Part shown: positions 22,976-36,259 of the stretch, one piece after another | How positions within the stretch are numbered: the first letter of the stretch is position 1 | Layout of the letters: the number at the start of each line of letters is the position of its first letter | Source: Fratercula arctica | Taxonomy: Eukaryota > Chordata > Aves > Charadriiformes > Alcidae | Direction of reading: 5' to 3' | DNA length: 64,000 bases | Assembly (NCBI GenBank): GCA_947846985.1 | Contig: CANTUZ010000027.1 | Span: forward strand, 3,537,152-3,601,151 | Notes under the pieces: generated by a model | Databases searched by the model: none | What the model was told of the DNA's origin: nothing | Seen by the model: the letters and a program-made list of their open reading frames with translations, nothing else | Position numbers and translations under genes: made by a program

Positions 22976-23966
22976 GTCCCAGTGTGATGGGATGGCCTTC
23001 AGGTGCCAACCAAGCCACTCTATCACTCCCCTCCTCAACAGGACAGGGGGAGAAAATATGACAAAAAGCTCATGGGATAAGGACAGGGAGATTACATACA
23101 ATTACCGTCACAGGCAAAATAGACTCAACTTGGGAATTTAATCTATTGTCAATCAAAATCAGAGTAGGATAGTGAGAAATAAAACAAAACTAAAAACACC
23201 TTCCCCCCACCCCTCCCTTTTTCCCAATCTCAACTTCACTCCTAACCTCCTAACTCCTCCCCCTGAGCGGCACAGTGGGATGGGGAACCGGGGTTGCAGT
23301 CAGTTCATAATGCTTTGTCTGTGCTGCTCCTTCCTCCTCACGCTCTTCCTCTGCTCCAGCATGGGGTCCCTCCCATGGGAGACAGTCCTTCATGAACTTC
23401 TCCAGCGTGGGTTCTTCAAGAACTGCTCCAGCATTGGTCCTTTCCACAGGGTATAGTCCTTCAGGAGTGGACTGCTCCAGCATGGGTCCTGCCAGAAAAC
23501 CTGCTTTCCACAGGACAGGTCCTGCCAGGAGCCTGCCCTGGCATGGGTTCTCCACGGGCTGCAATGTGGATATCTTCTCCACCATGGTCCTCCATGGGCT
23601 GTGGGGGGATAAACTGCATCACCGTGGTCTCCTCCATGGTTTGCATGGGAATCTGCTTCAGTGCCTGGAGCACCTCCTCCCCCTCCTTCTTCACTGACTT
23701 TGCGTACATGCAGGGTTGTTTCTCTCACATTTCCTCAGTCCTCTATGTCACAGTTGTTGCACAGCATTTTTTACCCTTTCTTAAATATGTTAGCACAGAG
23801 GCACTACCAACATCGCTGATTGGCTCAGCTTTGGCCAGCGGTGGGTCGGTCTTGGAGCTCACTGAAATTGGCTCTGTCTGATACAGGGGCAGCTTCTGGC
23901 ATCTTCTCACAGAAGCCACCCCTGGAACCCCACGCTACCAAAACCTTGCCACATAAATGCAATACA
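22976..23966. mobile_element. LTR-like avian interspersed repeat with internal minisatellite
   Basis: About 1 kb that I recognise as a common avian LTR-type repeat: an AT-rich part with CACTCTATCACTCCCCTCCTC near its start, a middle part (about 23350-23660) made of imperfect units of about 30-45 bp built on CTCCAGCATGGGTCCT, and an end CTACCAAAACCTTGCCACA. The same family's start is seen at 50289-50358. Its usual TGTCGTGG start is missing here. Several overlapping open frames on both strands are by-products of the internal repeats. Confidence 0.65.
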
Positions 23967-26095
23967 CCCATTAATTGGTTTGTATATGTGCATATATGCC
24001 AATTCCCAAAGTATATTGCAGCAAAAGTAGTGGAAGGGTGGTGATTCAAGGAGGATGTGCTAGGAATATGCAAATTCTGGACAGCATTCAGGACGATAGA
24101 GACAAGGTCAGAAGCATGCCTGGGAGCTGAGGTATCAAAGGTAGAAGGGAATGGATTTACATCTCTTCACATGGTCCTGGCACCAGCCAGTTTGGTTACC
24201 TGAGCAAGATAAATGAGTGAAAGGTGATGTGAATGTATATGTCTCCAAGGAGTATTTAAATAGTCTCTGCAACAATGCAGATTGACTCTTCTTTTGTGAG
24301 AAGATTTAATCAGTGCAATAAAACCAGGACAGACAGATATTTCAGTGTTTTAATTTCAAGATCATTAAAACAATAAAACTATGTCACTGGGTGATTTATT
24401 AGTTGCCACGTCAAGCAAAGGCTAGATGGTTTCTAGCAGAGAGGAGGTAAGCAGCTGGATCTAGGGAGCTGGAGGTGAGACCCAGTCCTGGCTCCTCTGT
24501 TACTAGGCGCCCAGGCTGGGGACAAGATGAGCATCTGCACAAGGCAGCTAGAAAAGGTCCAAGAAGAAGAGACAGGGGCAGCCTACACATCAGTCCTCTG
24601 GAAAAAAATAATAAAAAAGAGCCTAACATTCAGACTGGATATTTCTTTTTCCTATTATTATTATTATGGAACTCTTCTTTCCACCCCTAGGAATTCAGTG
24701 ATCTGTTTTTTATTCAGGGTTTTAGAGTGCAAATATATCTTGCTTCTAAACATACTAAACTATATCTTAATTTTATCCTTTTCAAAAGGAACAGAGGTAA
24801 AAAATGACATTTAAAAAATGAAAATAGCACACAGCACTTCATGAAAATTGTATGTCTCTTAAAGTAATCGTATCTTTCTTTTGGATGACATTTATTGTAA
24901 GACATTTTTATTAAATACACTAACACAAGAGACTTTCCATGTCATGTCAAGAGAAGCTGGTCACATGATTCAGAAACAAAACTTTTAACACTGATACATA
25001 GGCATCACTTCAAAATCAGCCTTGCTATAGCAAACTGCAAAGTGAGAACCACTAAATATTTGCACAGAGGCATCACATTAAGAAAAGAAAAAAGAAAGGA
25101 GAAAGACAGCGCTACACACCAGGTCACAGTTAGGTGACAATATGGAGATCTATTTTTATATGTAGATATCTTTCTCTCTCTATGTCAAGTGACAAAGCAA
25201 GAGAGATCTAGAAATATATGTATATACATAAAGCATAGGTGGAGAGCAGGGCTGAGACAAATATTTCATAATTAATTGATTCTCTCTCTATTGGTGATGT
25301 AATTAAACATCAGTGTTGAATTAAATTGCCTGTGTATAAAACATTCTTAGCTGCTTTTCTTTAAGTTATAGAATGATACACATAAGCTGCAAGATATAGG
25401 TCTCCATAAAGATTTGATTTGATCTCTGTTTTCTTACACATTTCTATTAAACAGCCCCACTACTAGCAGCTTCTATTATCCTTGCCCAAAGTATTCAGTG
25501 TTTATAAAATACCAGCTGGTTGTCACTCAGAGCCTTCTACAAGCAAACAAAAAAACCCCATAAACCTGGCCTAGAATGTATAGACGGTAAAATAATGTAC
25601 CCAGCACTTCCTTTTTCTTCTCCTGAGATATATGTTTAAAAGATGGCAAAATAGTCACTTTGTTGCTGTTGTGACATTCACAGTGTTTTCACTGAAACAT
25701 GTACACTTTTCATTTTTGCTTCATATTTGTGATTAATTATAGTAACCCCCCCCCATAAAAAAAAACCAACCCACAAGTTTAACTAAGGCTTTTCAAGGAC
25801 CTCTTGATTCAAAGCAGCACTGGTTCATCCCAGCCCCGACAACAAGAAAATACAACTTCCTGTGCTATCAAAATCTTCATGTTTTATAAGAAACTCTTAT
25901 CTATTCCCCTGCCCTTCCCCTCTCTCATATTTTATAGCAGCATTTGAATTAATTTACAGGCTGTAACAACCCAGAGACAGTCTTGTTCTAACACATTCCC
26001 ATTGTACCTTAGTCATCCAGTGACCTGATCATTTCATTGGGTCTTCCCTCCTCTCCTCTCCCTCTCCTCTCTTTCTCTCTCTCGCTCTTTTTCTT

Positions 26096-26134
<39 letters not shown>

Positions 26135-28597
26135 TTCTTGGAATGATTTCATTGCTGCAGACAATTATAAAATGCTAATGAAGCTGGACTGTTATTCTAG
26201 GACAATAAAAAAGCAATATCACAAACCCAGAAATGACAGTAAATTAAACTGCTTTTGGAGCTTAGTTCATTTCCTTGTGATAAATTACCAAGTGAGATGG
26301 GAATGGAAAAAATGTTTTTAAGCAGTCATTTGGGGAAAAAAGTGCTTTTTGTTATACCGCTTGCATTCTAGCACTTCCTGTGCTGCACACCAGTTTAAAA
26401 GGTTGAATTTCACAAACATAGAAAAATAAATATAAAAAGAAAAAAAATTATTTGGGTCACTCAGCAGACTTTATTAATTTATTAATAGCACTAATTATAA
26501 TTTGTAGTTATGTATATGTATGTAAATTTATACATATATATTACCTTTTCATGAAAAAATGCAAAATATGTATAACTACAGTTAATAGCTTGTCTACTCT
26601 GATTATACCTTTTATGCACAATCAAGAAGAGTAATGATATAGCTTAAGGTTATCCATACTGGTGGCTTTGTAGAACATTTGGTCCTTTAGAAGTTTAAAA
26701 TACTGCTATGTTATTGCACAATGCACTGTAACGTTAGCTATTCTTTAAAATGACTGTAATAGTCTCACTAGTAAATAAAAAATAAGATGCCACTAAGTAC
26801 AATTTCAGGGGTTTGTTAGGTTTGATTTTTGTTGGGTTTTTTGGGAGTATACATTCTTTCAGTGCTTGCAAAACCCACGTGTTTGCTTTCAGGCTGGAGC
26901 CTGCATTGCAACAGAAGCATCTCAGATGCCTTTTACTTAAGTTCATAAAAAGTTCATAAGAAACTAAGACAGAATACAGCATGCAGAAGCTTAACACCTC
27001 CCACTCCACCATCTGCAACTCTTTCCCACTGCACAGTATCAGCAGACTCTGACACCTTCCTTCTCCACTGCTACTATGTTGAAAATTATTTGCAAATTCC
27101 TTTAAGACATAAAAACCATATTCTCAAGAGAATGAATTTCACTGGATGCTCAGTCTTTATCTAGCTTTCTATGTGAACTTCTAAGACAGTCTAGTAAAAT
27201 TTTAAGGCCGATTTTATAGGAATCTACCTTAGACTTCTTGTGTGCTTCTAGTTCAGTACTGGTTAAGAAATAACATTTAGTTTATTAAAGAAAAAATGAG
27301 TATGGCTTTATAGTTATATTCTCATGTTTATTTGTTATGCTGCCTTTTCAATGACATTGAGAAGGGTAAAAAATCCACCACTGTCCAGTGAACTGTTTTC
27401 TTTTGAAAGTGTTCAAAATATTTATGAGCTATCTTTAAAAGAAAAACCTCTAAAAATCTCTAAAGAAAAACCTAAAGTACTTCAATAAATAATATATGCA
27501 AGCAAATTATATATTAAGAATATTATGGGAACACTTGCAAAAATAAAATGTTTAATTTATTAAATACAGTACTCGCAACACAAAGATGAAGGACTATTTT
27601 GATCTGGCTTATGTCAATAAGAAAAAAAAAACAACAAAAAGAGAAAAAGAGAAGAAAGCACTTTTTTTTCAGCAGTTCCCCCTCACAGAAGGAGGCAAAA
27701 GTCTTGAGGACTAGGTAGGTTTTAATTTGTAAGAATTCATATTAAAAATAATCCTAACTCTAAATTTGAAGTCTTCAACTTTTGGTTTGAAAAACAACAG
27801 ATATACCCATTCATTTGTCATCAACACAGTGGCCATGCAAATGCTGTACATGTATAATGCCCATCCAATCAAAACCAAATAATTTTTTAAAAAGTGGATG
27901 TTGCGAATGGCAGCACTAGCATTGACACAAATATGGTGCTGAATTCAGGGTCTTTGCACTCCAAATAGTAAGCCATAATCTCAGAGTCTTATTTATTTTG
28001 TCCAGGGATCTCACTCTATCCCCCACCATGGCTCAAACATAACCAGTGATATCTGTGCTTTAGATTATTCATGTAATATCAGTCTATTGTATCTGTAGCA
28101 TTGTAAATGTGTCCTCCATTATCCCCTTCTAATGAAATATAAGTTATGCTATTATGAGTTAGGTATATGAGGTTTATATATATATATATGAGATAGTACA
28201 AGGGTGTAATACAAGATGAGAGATTAATTTCTGCACAAAGGGCATTAGTCAACAAATACCATGCACAGTTTTGCTTGCACAATTAAAAAAAAAAGGTATT
28301 GAGGAAGGAAGGAATATGCTGCTGGACAAGCACTGTATAAGATACACCTGCCCCAGCATCTATAGCTTGCCCTATCTTAACAAAATCTTTAGTTTAAACA
28401 CTTGATCCTGTAATTAATCCTGTACATTAATAAGCCTAGCTTCAGCTTTTATTACCAAAGACTAGCTGGAGAACAATTTTATACCAGTGGCATGCCAATA
28501 TCCTACCAGAAGACAAAATAAGGGCACATGTTTTATTCATAATTTTGTAACATAATTGTGTGTAGTATAGACAATATCTTTTTCCCTTTTACCATAG
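23967..28597. other. AT-rich spacer sequence without recognised genes
   Basis: About 4.6 kb with no CR1 or LTR similarity I can support and no coding signature. It contains a CT-rich microsatellite (26042-26140), A/T-rich short runs near 26500-26545, and a (TA)n run near 28175-28190. It is present once in the window, unlike the arms. A TATTTAAATAG element near 24253 followed by AATAAAACC near 24317 may be chance. Confidence 0.45.
26042..26140 (+). repeat. CT-rich microsatellite
   Basis: About 100 bp of pyrimidines made of CTCTC, TTTCTCTCTC and CCTCTC units, imperfect. It gives a spurious Ser/Leu/Phe-rich open frame. Confidence 0.9.
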
Positions 28598-28948
28598 ACC
28601 AGCACCCCCAGGTCCTTTTCTGCCGGGCAGCTTTCTAGCCACTCTTCCCCAAGCCTGTAGCGTTGCTTGGGGTTGTTGTGACCGAAATGCAGGACCCGGC
28701 ACTTGGCCTTATTAAACCTCATACAATTGGCCTTGGCCCATCGATCCAGCCTGTCCAGGTGCCTCTGTAGAGCCTTCCTACCCTCAAGCAGATCAACACT
28801 CCCACCTAGTTTGGTGTCGTCTGCGAACTTACTGAGGGTGCACTCAATCCCCTCATCCAGATCATTGCTAAAGATATTAAACAAAACTGGCCCCAAAACT
28901 GAGCCCTGAGGGACACCACTGGTGACCGCCCCCCATGAAGATTTCACC
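28598..28948 (-). mobile_element. Truncated CR1 at right palindrome edge
   Basis: Right-arm copy of the 5' third of the CR1 at 18935-19954, identical in translation through FADDTKLGG and AEKDLGVLV, then cut. After the shared CTGGT the sequence switches to CTATGGTAAAAGGG (read on the minus strand), which is spacer. The 3' two-thirds of the element are missing on this side. Confidence 0.9.
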
Positions 28949-29058
28949 ATGTCACATGGTATCGAATACCCCTTTGGCTAGTTTCGGTCAGATGACCTAG
29001 CTGTGTCCTGTCCCAGCTGCTTGTGAAAATTAACCCTATCCCCACTGGAACCAGGACA
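28949..29058 (-). mobile_element. LTR 5' part, right-arm copy
   Basis: Reverse complement of 18825-18934, ending in TGTCCTGGTTCCAGTGGGG on the minus strand. The remainder of the LTR does not exist on this side. Confidence 0.85.
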
Positions 29059-31472
29059 GTATGGAATTCATAGTCCCTGTTTCCCTCTTCTTCCCTCTCA
29101 TCCCTGAACCAAAGGTTTTCAATAGAGAGTCTGTTTACCTTCCTTTTTTTTCCCAAGCTGCTACATAAGAAAGTCTCTGCAAATAACTCATCATAAACTT
29201 GGGTCATCCCTTTTCATTTTTGCTTTTTTCACTGCTTTGTGATTTTGGGAATTATATTGACAAAGGACATTATCATTAGTCATTTTTAACAACCCAGAAT
29301 CTAAAAAGGCTTGGATAAGAGAAAGCAGATGGAAAGTAAACATGGTGCCTCTGATACCACAGAGGCCACTAAATGAACATGCACTTTGCTTGCTTAAAAT
29401 AACACCTATTGGCAGTAAATATTTTCAGCCTTTTTACTAGTGGGTGACTAATCACTCGGGCAAGAGCTAGGCTGTTTGGAATTTGTTCCAGTGCTCTTTT
29501 GGCTCATGTTATGTTGTACAACTTCATTGACCTCAGTGTTAGGTAACCAGGTAGGGATCAGTGAAGTTAGTAATATGAATCACAGGTAACATTGTTTTCC
29601 CAAGGTGTGCAAAATCCTTTAGTAGTTTCATAATAGGATATATATGTCCTCAAACCAAGAAAATTGCTTAGAGGCTACTTTCAGATTAGCGTTACTGCTA
29701 AAAAGTCTACTTGTGAATGTTACTCAGGAAAGGGTTCAAAGATGGTTTTTTTGAGCCAGAATGGTATTTGAAGCAAATTTGGCTGTCAACTCATTTTAGG
29801 CAAAGTCCAAGTTTTGTTTAAAAGCTGGATACTCAACTAATGGATATTAAAATTCTTAATTTCAAGTCTGCAGCACTGACAAGCCCAACCTAGGGCCTCA
29901 CCAAAAGTAGCAATATACAACTGCAGAGTTGGAGACAGTGAGGACCATAAAACCTGAACGAGCTGAGACTGTGGGAGACAGGATGTCTCCTGAGACCCTG
30001 CCCAGGGATCAAACCCTGCTACTGTTGTTTTCGTTTTCAGAGACTGAAACCTAGGGTTGGCTGGGGAAGCAGGCATGATGAGAAGGAAATTGAGGGGGGA
30101 GGAGGGGGTTAGATATTCTCATGTAGGACTATGAGATCAAGCCAGGGCAACACCAAAAATGCTAAAAATTACAGTCTGTAGCAGTACCTTAAAATTGTAG
30201 TGAAGCTGTTACATACACTGACTGATATGAAGTGAAAATAATAGTAAAAGGTAGCAAAATGCAACTGGTGTCACGTTCATCTTTCCGGCTGTTCTTTTAC
30301 TTGAAGTATTATTGATGGCACTGAATAGCACTGTTAATTCAAGGTAAACCTTTCATGCTGATATTTTCTCTTTAAAACCACATCAGTGATTAAACCTATG
30401 TGGGTAATCAATATCTTAAAAATTAACACAGCACAGGTTTGTTGAACTTTATTTTAGAAAGAGATGTCAGCTTCTGCTTTGCTTCTGTTCTCATGCAGTA
30501 ATCCATGATTCCCCAGTGAGCAATACATTCAAAAGGACAGAGACATACTAGCTTATTTTCTGGTGATGCTTTGGTGAGCCTAATGCTAGCAGCCTTCATC
30601 TCACTGGCTACCCGAAGTTCAGTTTCTGTGTATTCCACTTCTGCTCTGACATAAAGCCTTTGTCAAGAGAGACTAGTCACCATGGCAATGTCTCTAAAAT
30701 AGAACAAATTCAACACACATCAATGCCTGTACGACAAATAGAATAAAGTACCACTTATAATACATTATTCTGCATTCACTGGGTAGGAATTTGTGCAGAG
30801 GGCTGTGACTACGTCTTTTTCATTTGATTATGGGAAAGCAATTCTTCAAACTGGAATTGGGAAGGAACAGAACAGAATTGCTGAGTAATTAAGAAGACAG
30901 AGCTCTAGTTGTTAAGTTAAAGCCATTAACAAGGTTGCTCTTCATGGAGACGATGATCTATCTCCCCCTAACTGTACTGGGTGCTGGATTAGGCTTATAT
31001 TCTCATAGAAGTGTGAACTTTTTAAAGAGGTTTTAAGGCTATGTTTTATTTTGCAGCAGATCATGGTTGGTATTCCTGGTTGGTCTGCTAAGCACTGCGG
31101 GACACAGGGCAAAGATCTCATGAGGTCAGGACACACTGCACTAAGCCAGACAGAGGGAACTCAGCCAGGTTTCCTTCCCTGAGATAGGAAGCATTCAAAA
31201 GCAACTAGAAAAGCAACTAGTATTTATGCAGATGTGAGACCAAGGCTGTGACAGCATGTGACATAGGTGCAATCCCCAGCTGTATATCTGACCAAGACAT
31301 GGATCTTCCTCTTCTGGGCTCCACACATCACCACAGTGATGATAACTGACTGATAAGAACTCACAGGCAAATAAGGAGGATCATTAGTATGGCAGAAAAC
31401 ACGAACTGCAGGAAAGGCCAAGGAAAAGACTGAAGAAGAAGCGATGGCAGTTTTGAAATAAGTGCTGCTGGA
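29059..31472. other. Unique sequence, right-arm copy, no gene recognised
   Basis: Inverted copy of 16412-18824, reading as essentially identical, with no recognised feature. Confidence 0.4.
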
Positions 31473-31477
31473 GTGGG

Positions 31478-32034
31478 TGTCACATCCCACTCAGAAAAGA
31501 GGGGGGGTAAGTGACTCAGATTCGCAAATCCCCAGCAGCGCGGACTAAGGTGAGACAAATCTCAAGGTCCGTATACAAACATTCATTAGGTTGGTAACCA
31601 GGTCTTAACTAGGTCCACGATAATTGGTTAGGTATAAAACAAATTATGGCAAGTGGTAAGGTATGCCTTGCGTTAATTAGCAACAGGTGTACAACAAATT
31701 ATGGCAAGCAGTACTTAATAACAGATTTACAATGAATTACGGCAAGCAGTACAGTATGCCTTGCGTTACTTCTTTGAAAGGAAAGAGAAAAGGGAAAGGA
31801 AAGAAGCAAATGGATAGAGAAGGAGAGAGAGAGAGGGAGAGGCAGAACAAGAGAGAGAGAGATATAAAGAGATCACCGGTCCTGGTTCCAGCGTTACTCC
31901 GATCAGCGCAGGTCGCAGAAGCGCTCTTCAGGGAAAAATCTTCCCAGGTCATAAATCCTCTTTTTTCAGGGAAAGTCTTCCCCCTTTTATTTTCGCCCAC
32001 TCCTAGGGGCAGTTTCGTCTCAGGTTTCTCCCCT

Positions 32035-32067
<33 letters not shown>

Positions 32068-32445
32068 CCCCAGGTGACGTGTAGCATGATTTGGGTGGGG
32101 AGACGAGTCCTATAGTCACATATGTTTAGCATGATCTCCATAATCTTCATTAGCATATGCAGAGGTGTGAACTTTAATAAGCATTTCACGGATAATGAGG
32201 CAAAGGTCAACACTTGGCATAGCGTCTTTTTCGAAGAAACAGCTAGTCCTTCACGGGAGAAAAAACAGGGATGTTCTGTTTCTTTAAAACTGGTCGTTCA
32301 GGCGCCAGTTTTCTTTCACAAAAGAGATAAGAGGTGTTAGCCTTATCAGTTCCTTGAGCAGAAGGTCTGGTACTGCAAGTGTTTGAGACATTAAAAGTCT
32401 CTTCAAGCTGCTTTGTTTAGGAGAAATTACAAGTTGTCCCTTACA
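31478..32445 (-). mobile_element. Long solo LTR, 968 bp, right-arm copy
   Basis: Inverted copy of 15447-16406 with target duplications GTGGG at 31473-31477 and 32446-32450. The main difference is the C run of 31 bases at 32036-32066. Confidence 0.85.
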
Positions 32446-33420
32446 GTGGGGAAGCAGCTGATCTATACTCCATGCTGCAGCTCAGAAATGTCATTTTATA
32501 TATTAGAAAGAGCTTAACCTAGGGAGCCAGTGAAATGTCCATCTCTGGATAGCTCTTAGAGCAAGGTGGCCAAACCTATGCTATTAATAACATAGCTACA
32601 GATATTCTGCATGGGTGCCTCGAGGTGGACTACATGAACCAGCGAGGACTTTTCCAGCCCTGTTATTCAGTGGTAAGAAGCACTTATGTCCCACTTGATT
32701 GCCTCTGATACCCAGAAGCTTTCGCCTTAGAAGTGTTCTTCTCAAGCCAATCCAGAGCAAGTTGTTGCATTGTTTTGCTTGGTGTTCCCCAGTGTCAAGG
32801 TCCATTTGGATCTCTCAGATTTACAGGATGACATACTCTGTGATTTAAACTCTATTTCATGAGCTCATTAAGAAATATAATAAACAAACAACAAACAGGG
32901 GCTCAGTCCCCTTTTGTCCAGACTAATCTATCACATGAATTCACCAGTCAAACCATAAGGTTTCATAACTTATAACCTGTAACGCTTAATATCATGCACC
33001 TATGAGCAAAAGAAAAGAATTAGTTAGCTAGTTGACGCTGAGAGTACTCATCCTTCCTTCTCCGTCACAGTGCGGGCATCCCCTGTATCACAATGGCAAG
33101 CATGAAAGTCTCAGCAGTCCAGCTGCTGTTGGATCCACTTCAAAAGCTTTTTGGGTAAGCTGATGTTTTCTACCCTCCAGCTTGGAGGTTTGGTCTATAC
33201 CATTTCCATAAGTTAGTGGATTCTGAGGAAACTGCCAGACAAAAGATAAGGTCTGCCAGAGACAGCAATTCTCAGATGATCATGGATGCATAGTGGCCTT
33301 TAGGCTCTTCCTGGCGACCTGTCCTGCCTACTTGGTGCTCTTGCTTTGACCTAATGGTGCTGCTCCCAGCATACATCACGCCTTAGAAGGAGCTGGCTTA
33401 ACCAAAATCTAAGCAGGAGT
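32446..33420. other. Non-repetitive stretch, right-arm copy
   Basis: Inverted copy of 14472-15441. No recognised feature; it differs by a few single-base indels. Confidence 0.35.
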
Positions 33421-33663
33421 TGAGTGAACAGTCACACCCAGGGCTCAGTATTGGGGCCGGTTCCATTTAATATCTTTCTCGATGATCAGGGCAAGGGGAT
33501 CGAGTGTACCCTCAGTAAATTTGCAGGTGACAACAAGTTGTGTGGGAGTGTTGATCTGCTTGAGGGTAGAACGGCGTTGCAGAGGGATCTGGACAGGCTG
33601 GATCGATGGGCCGAGGTCAAAGGTATGATGTTCAACAAGGCCAAGTGCCAGGTCCTGGACTAG
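33421..33663 (+). mobile_element. CR1 ORF2 fragment, right-arm copy
   Basis: Inverted copy of 14230-14471. It encodes the same FAGD variant of the reverse transcriptase active site. Confidence 0.85.
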
Positions 33664-33993
33664 TGCCAGATGTGGACTAACTGGAAAGTCTGCTGATATA
33701 ACAGATCAAGTTTTTAAGGCCTTTGTCCATGCAGAGTTACAATAATGCAGAAGCCAAATTGATTAGAGAGAGGAAAAAGGATAGAAACTGAAAGAGAGAG
33801 TGTGATGTTTCAGTAATGCCCCAAAAGTCAATACTGTGTCTACAGATGGAGAAGTGCACATTGCTTGCCCTTTGAAAGCTTCTCCATATCTTTGTCATTA
33901 ATACTGTCAAAATTAAGAATGCATTTTAATGGAGTTCAGTGGCAGTTGAACACATTCATTCACACAGGCCATAAGAAGAAATGCTAGGATGTT

Positions 33994-34179
<186 letters not shown>

Positions 34180-35017
34180 CTACGACAAATCACAAGGAAA
34201 GGATCAGTGTAGCCATGCCCATTACGTAGACCTCACCAATGGAAGAGCTAGCTGCTAATAGCCACAGCAGCCTCACTGGTGGCAGTCACCTGGCCACCTC
34301 TGCAGAAGAGCTGCATTTCTAGGTAGATGTACGGGCAGTGGGATATGATCTGGAAAAATCACCATAATGTAGGATGTCAAGGAGCAATACCTTGACTGAT
34401 GTTATGTTAACCCGTGTTAACCCTTCCATTCATGAGGGAATGGTGGTAGGGAAGCAATACCCTACCTGTCTATCAATCTCACCTCATCTCAGAAGTAAGC
34501 TGTTTCAATCATCTCACATAGAGCACCTCTCCCTCCCTCCTTACACTTTATGAGTACCACCATGACTAATCTCTGGAAAGGGATTACTTTTGATTTCCCA
34601 GGTATGAAGAGATCTCCAGATTCCTTCAATCTATTCAAGAATGTTTTAGAACAACAACTTCATGACAATGACATTTCCTGATGAGTAACTGAAATCACCC
34701 AATGCCAGTTTGGGAGACAGGTAAGCTCCTTTTTATTGCCTCATGGTCTTTCTCAACACCCAGAGCAGGCTATCGTATACAAAGGAGGAAGCTACATCCC
34801 AACTTGATATAGTCCTACTTGAATAACTTCTGTCCACCTTGGGGAGAAAAGGGTGAAAAAGAACTTCAACCACAAAATTTGCGACAACACCGTAAGTACA
34901 TGATATCAGGGTTATTGCTTTTACTAAATAAATTTGCTATTGTCCTTTCCCCAGATAAGCCATACCATCAGTTAAAATGCCACCATCCATTATGCAATTT
35001 GAAAATATAACACACAC

Positions 35018-35176
35018 CTCATTGTTTGAGAGCTGATACCATGGATGTTTGCCATAGGTAAAGATTTCCCATAATACGACCCCCAGGCTCCAGACATCTC
35101 TTTCTGTGGTGAACTTCCTGTACATGATACTTTCGGGAGGCATCCAATGAATAGGCAGCATTGTGTGACCTCCAAT
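35018..35176 (-). pseudogene. NTRK2: NTRK2 (TrkB) penultimate kinase exon, right-arm copy
   Basis: A 159-bp exon with the acceptor pyrimidine tract and CTCAG on its 5' side and a GT donor, identical in translation to the left-arm exon at 12716-12874. The same three unusual residues are present (PIHW, ERDVWS, GKHPW), so these changes arose before the palindrome or were spread by gene conversion. The Asp of DVWS, which anchors the catalytic loop, is retained. The two NTRK2 fragments converge toward the spacer, each with its 3' end inward. Confidence 0.8.
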
Positions 35177-35472
35177 CTGAGAAAAAAAAAGAAAGAGTCA
35201 GAAATAATTCCTCCAGGAAGAGTGAGATGCTAAACCAGGGAAATCCACATTTTCTTTTTTTCCATCTGCTGCCATTCACTTTAAAGAGCTCAGAAGAAGT
35301 AAGGAGCTGTGATCCAACCTCCTCTCTCCCAAATGGTGATCGCTACCATGATAGATTTCTCAATAGACTCTCCAAATAAACTGTTTCTGAAGTATAAACT
35401 CTTCTACATTTATTTTGCACCCCCTACACAAGAAACTGAATGCTCTATAAAATTAATGATTAACTAAACCTA

Positions 35473-35654
35473 TCATAGAATGGTTTAGTTTGGAAGGAAC
35501 CTTAAAGATCATCTAGTTCCAACGCGCCTGCCATGGGCAGGGACACCTCCCACTAGACCAGGTTGCTCAAAGCCCTATCCAGCCTGGTCTCGAACACTTC
35601 CAGGGATGGGGCATCCACAACTTCTTTGGGCATACAACTTCTCTGGGCAACCCA
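35473..35654 (-). mobile_element. CR1 3' end, right-arm copy
   Basis: Inverted copy of 12239-12420, beginning ATCATAGAATGGTTTAG on the plus strand. Confidence 0.85.
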
Positions 35655-36259
35655 TTATAAATTAGGCCGGTATTACTCTCCATTTTAAGACTGAGAAAAC
35701 TGTAAAAGATTCATGCAATGAAATCTGCAGATATCATCTGAGATCCATGAAGACACAGTGACTGCATGGCACAGAAGGATCAGGATCTATATGGTTTAAT
35801 CTATTAATCTATTATGAATTAATTAAAGCAATGCTATTGTCTGTGGATAATTTTCAAAGTTAATCAATGTATCAAATTATTTTGTTCAAAATTAACTACT
35901 CGGTTCTACACAGCTTTCCAAATTTTCAGTCCTTTGTATATATACACTTGATAATAAATAACTTGCAAGACATGGACTCTGTGTCCCAATCATCACATGT
36001 TGAATTCCTCAGGAATCTTTTCCTGAATTAATGCCTTTCTGAAAGTCTCCAACACATTTTTTGTTTTCCCCCAAATGCTATACTTTCTTAAAATTGAGTT
36101 ACTTAAGCTGAATGTAAATAAAAAAGTAAACTCTTGCTTTTCATTCTAGTTTCTAAACAACTTACTGTTCCTAATATGTCACATTCTCACTAGATCACAT
36201 CAATGAATAAATCCACTCAAGTAGTTTTAAAATAGTCTAACTAGCTGAGCGAGAAAAGG
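35655..36259. other. AT-rich stretch, right-arm copy
   Basis: Inverted copy of 11633-12238; no recognised feature. Confidence 0.35.

Larger units (their letters stand above)
19286..28597. other. Palindrome spacer (loop), 9.3 kb
   Basis: Single-copy sequence between the two arms. It begins in the middle of a CR1 whose 5' part belongs to the arm and ends at 28597, where unique AT-rich sequence abruptly joins the truncated CR1 of the right arm. It contains the rest of the CR1 and its host LTR, an antisense retroviral pol fragment, a second LTR of the same family, one further LTR-like repeat, and about 4.6 kb with no recognisable gene. Confidence 0.9.

Noticed and set aside
26037..26321. 94-codon open frame with a hydrophobic start
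   Set aside because: The hydrophobic part is the CT microsatellite; there is no conserved domain.
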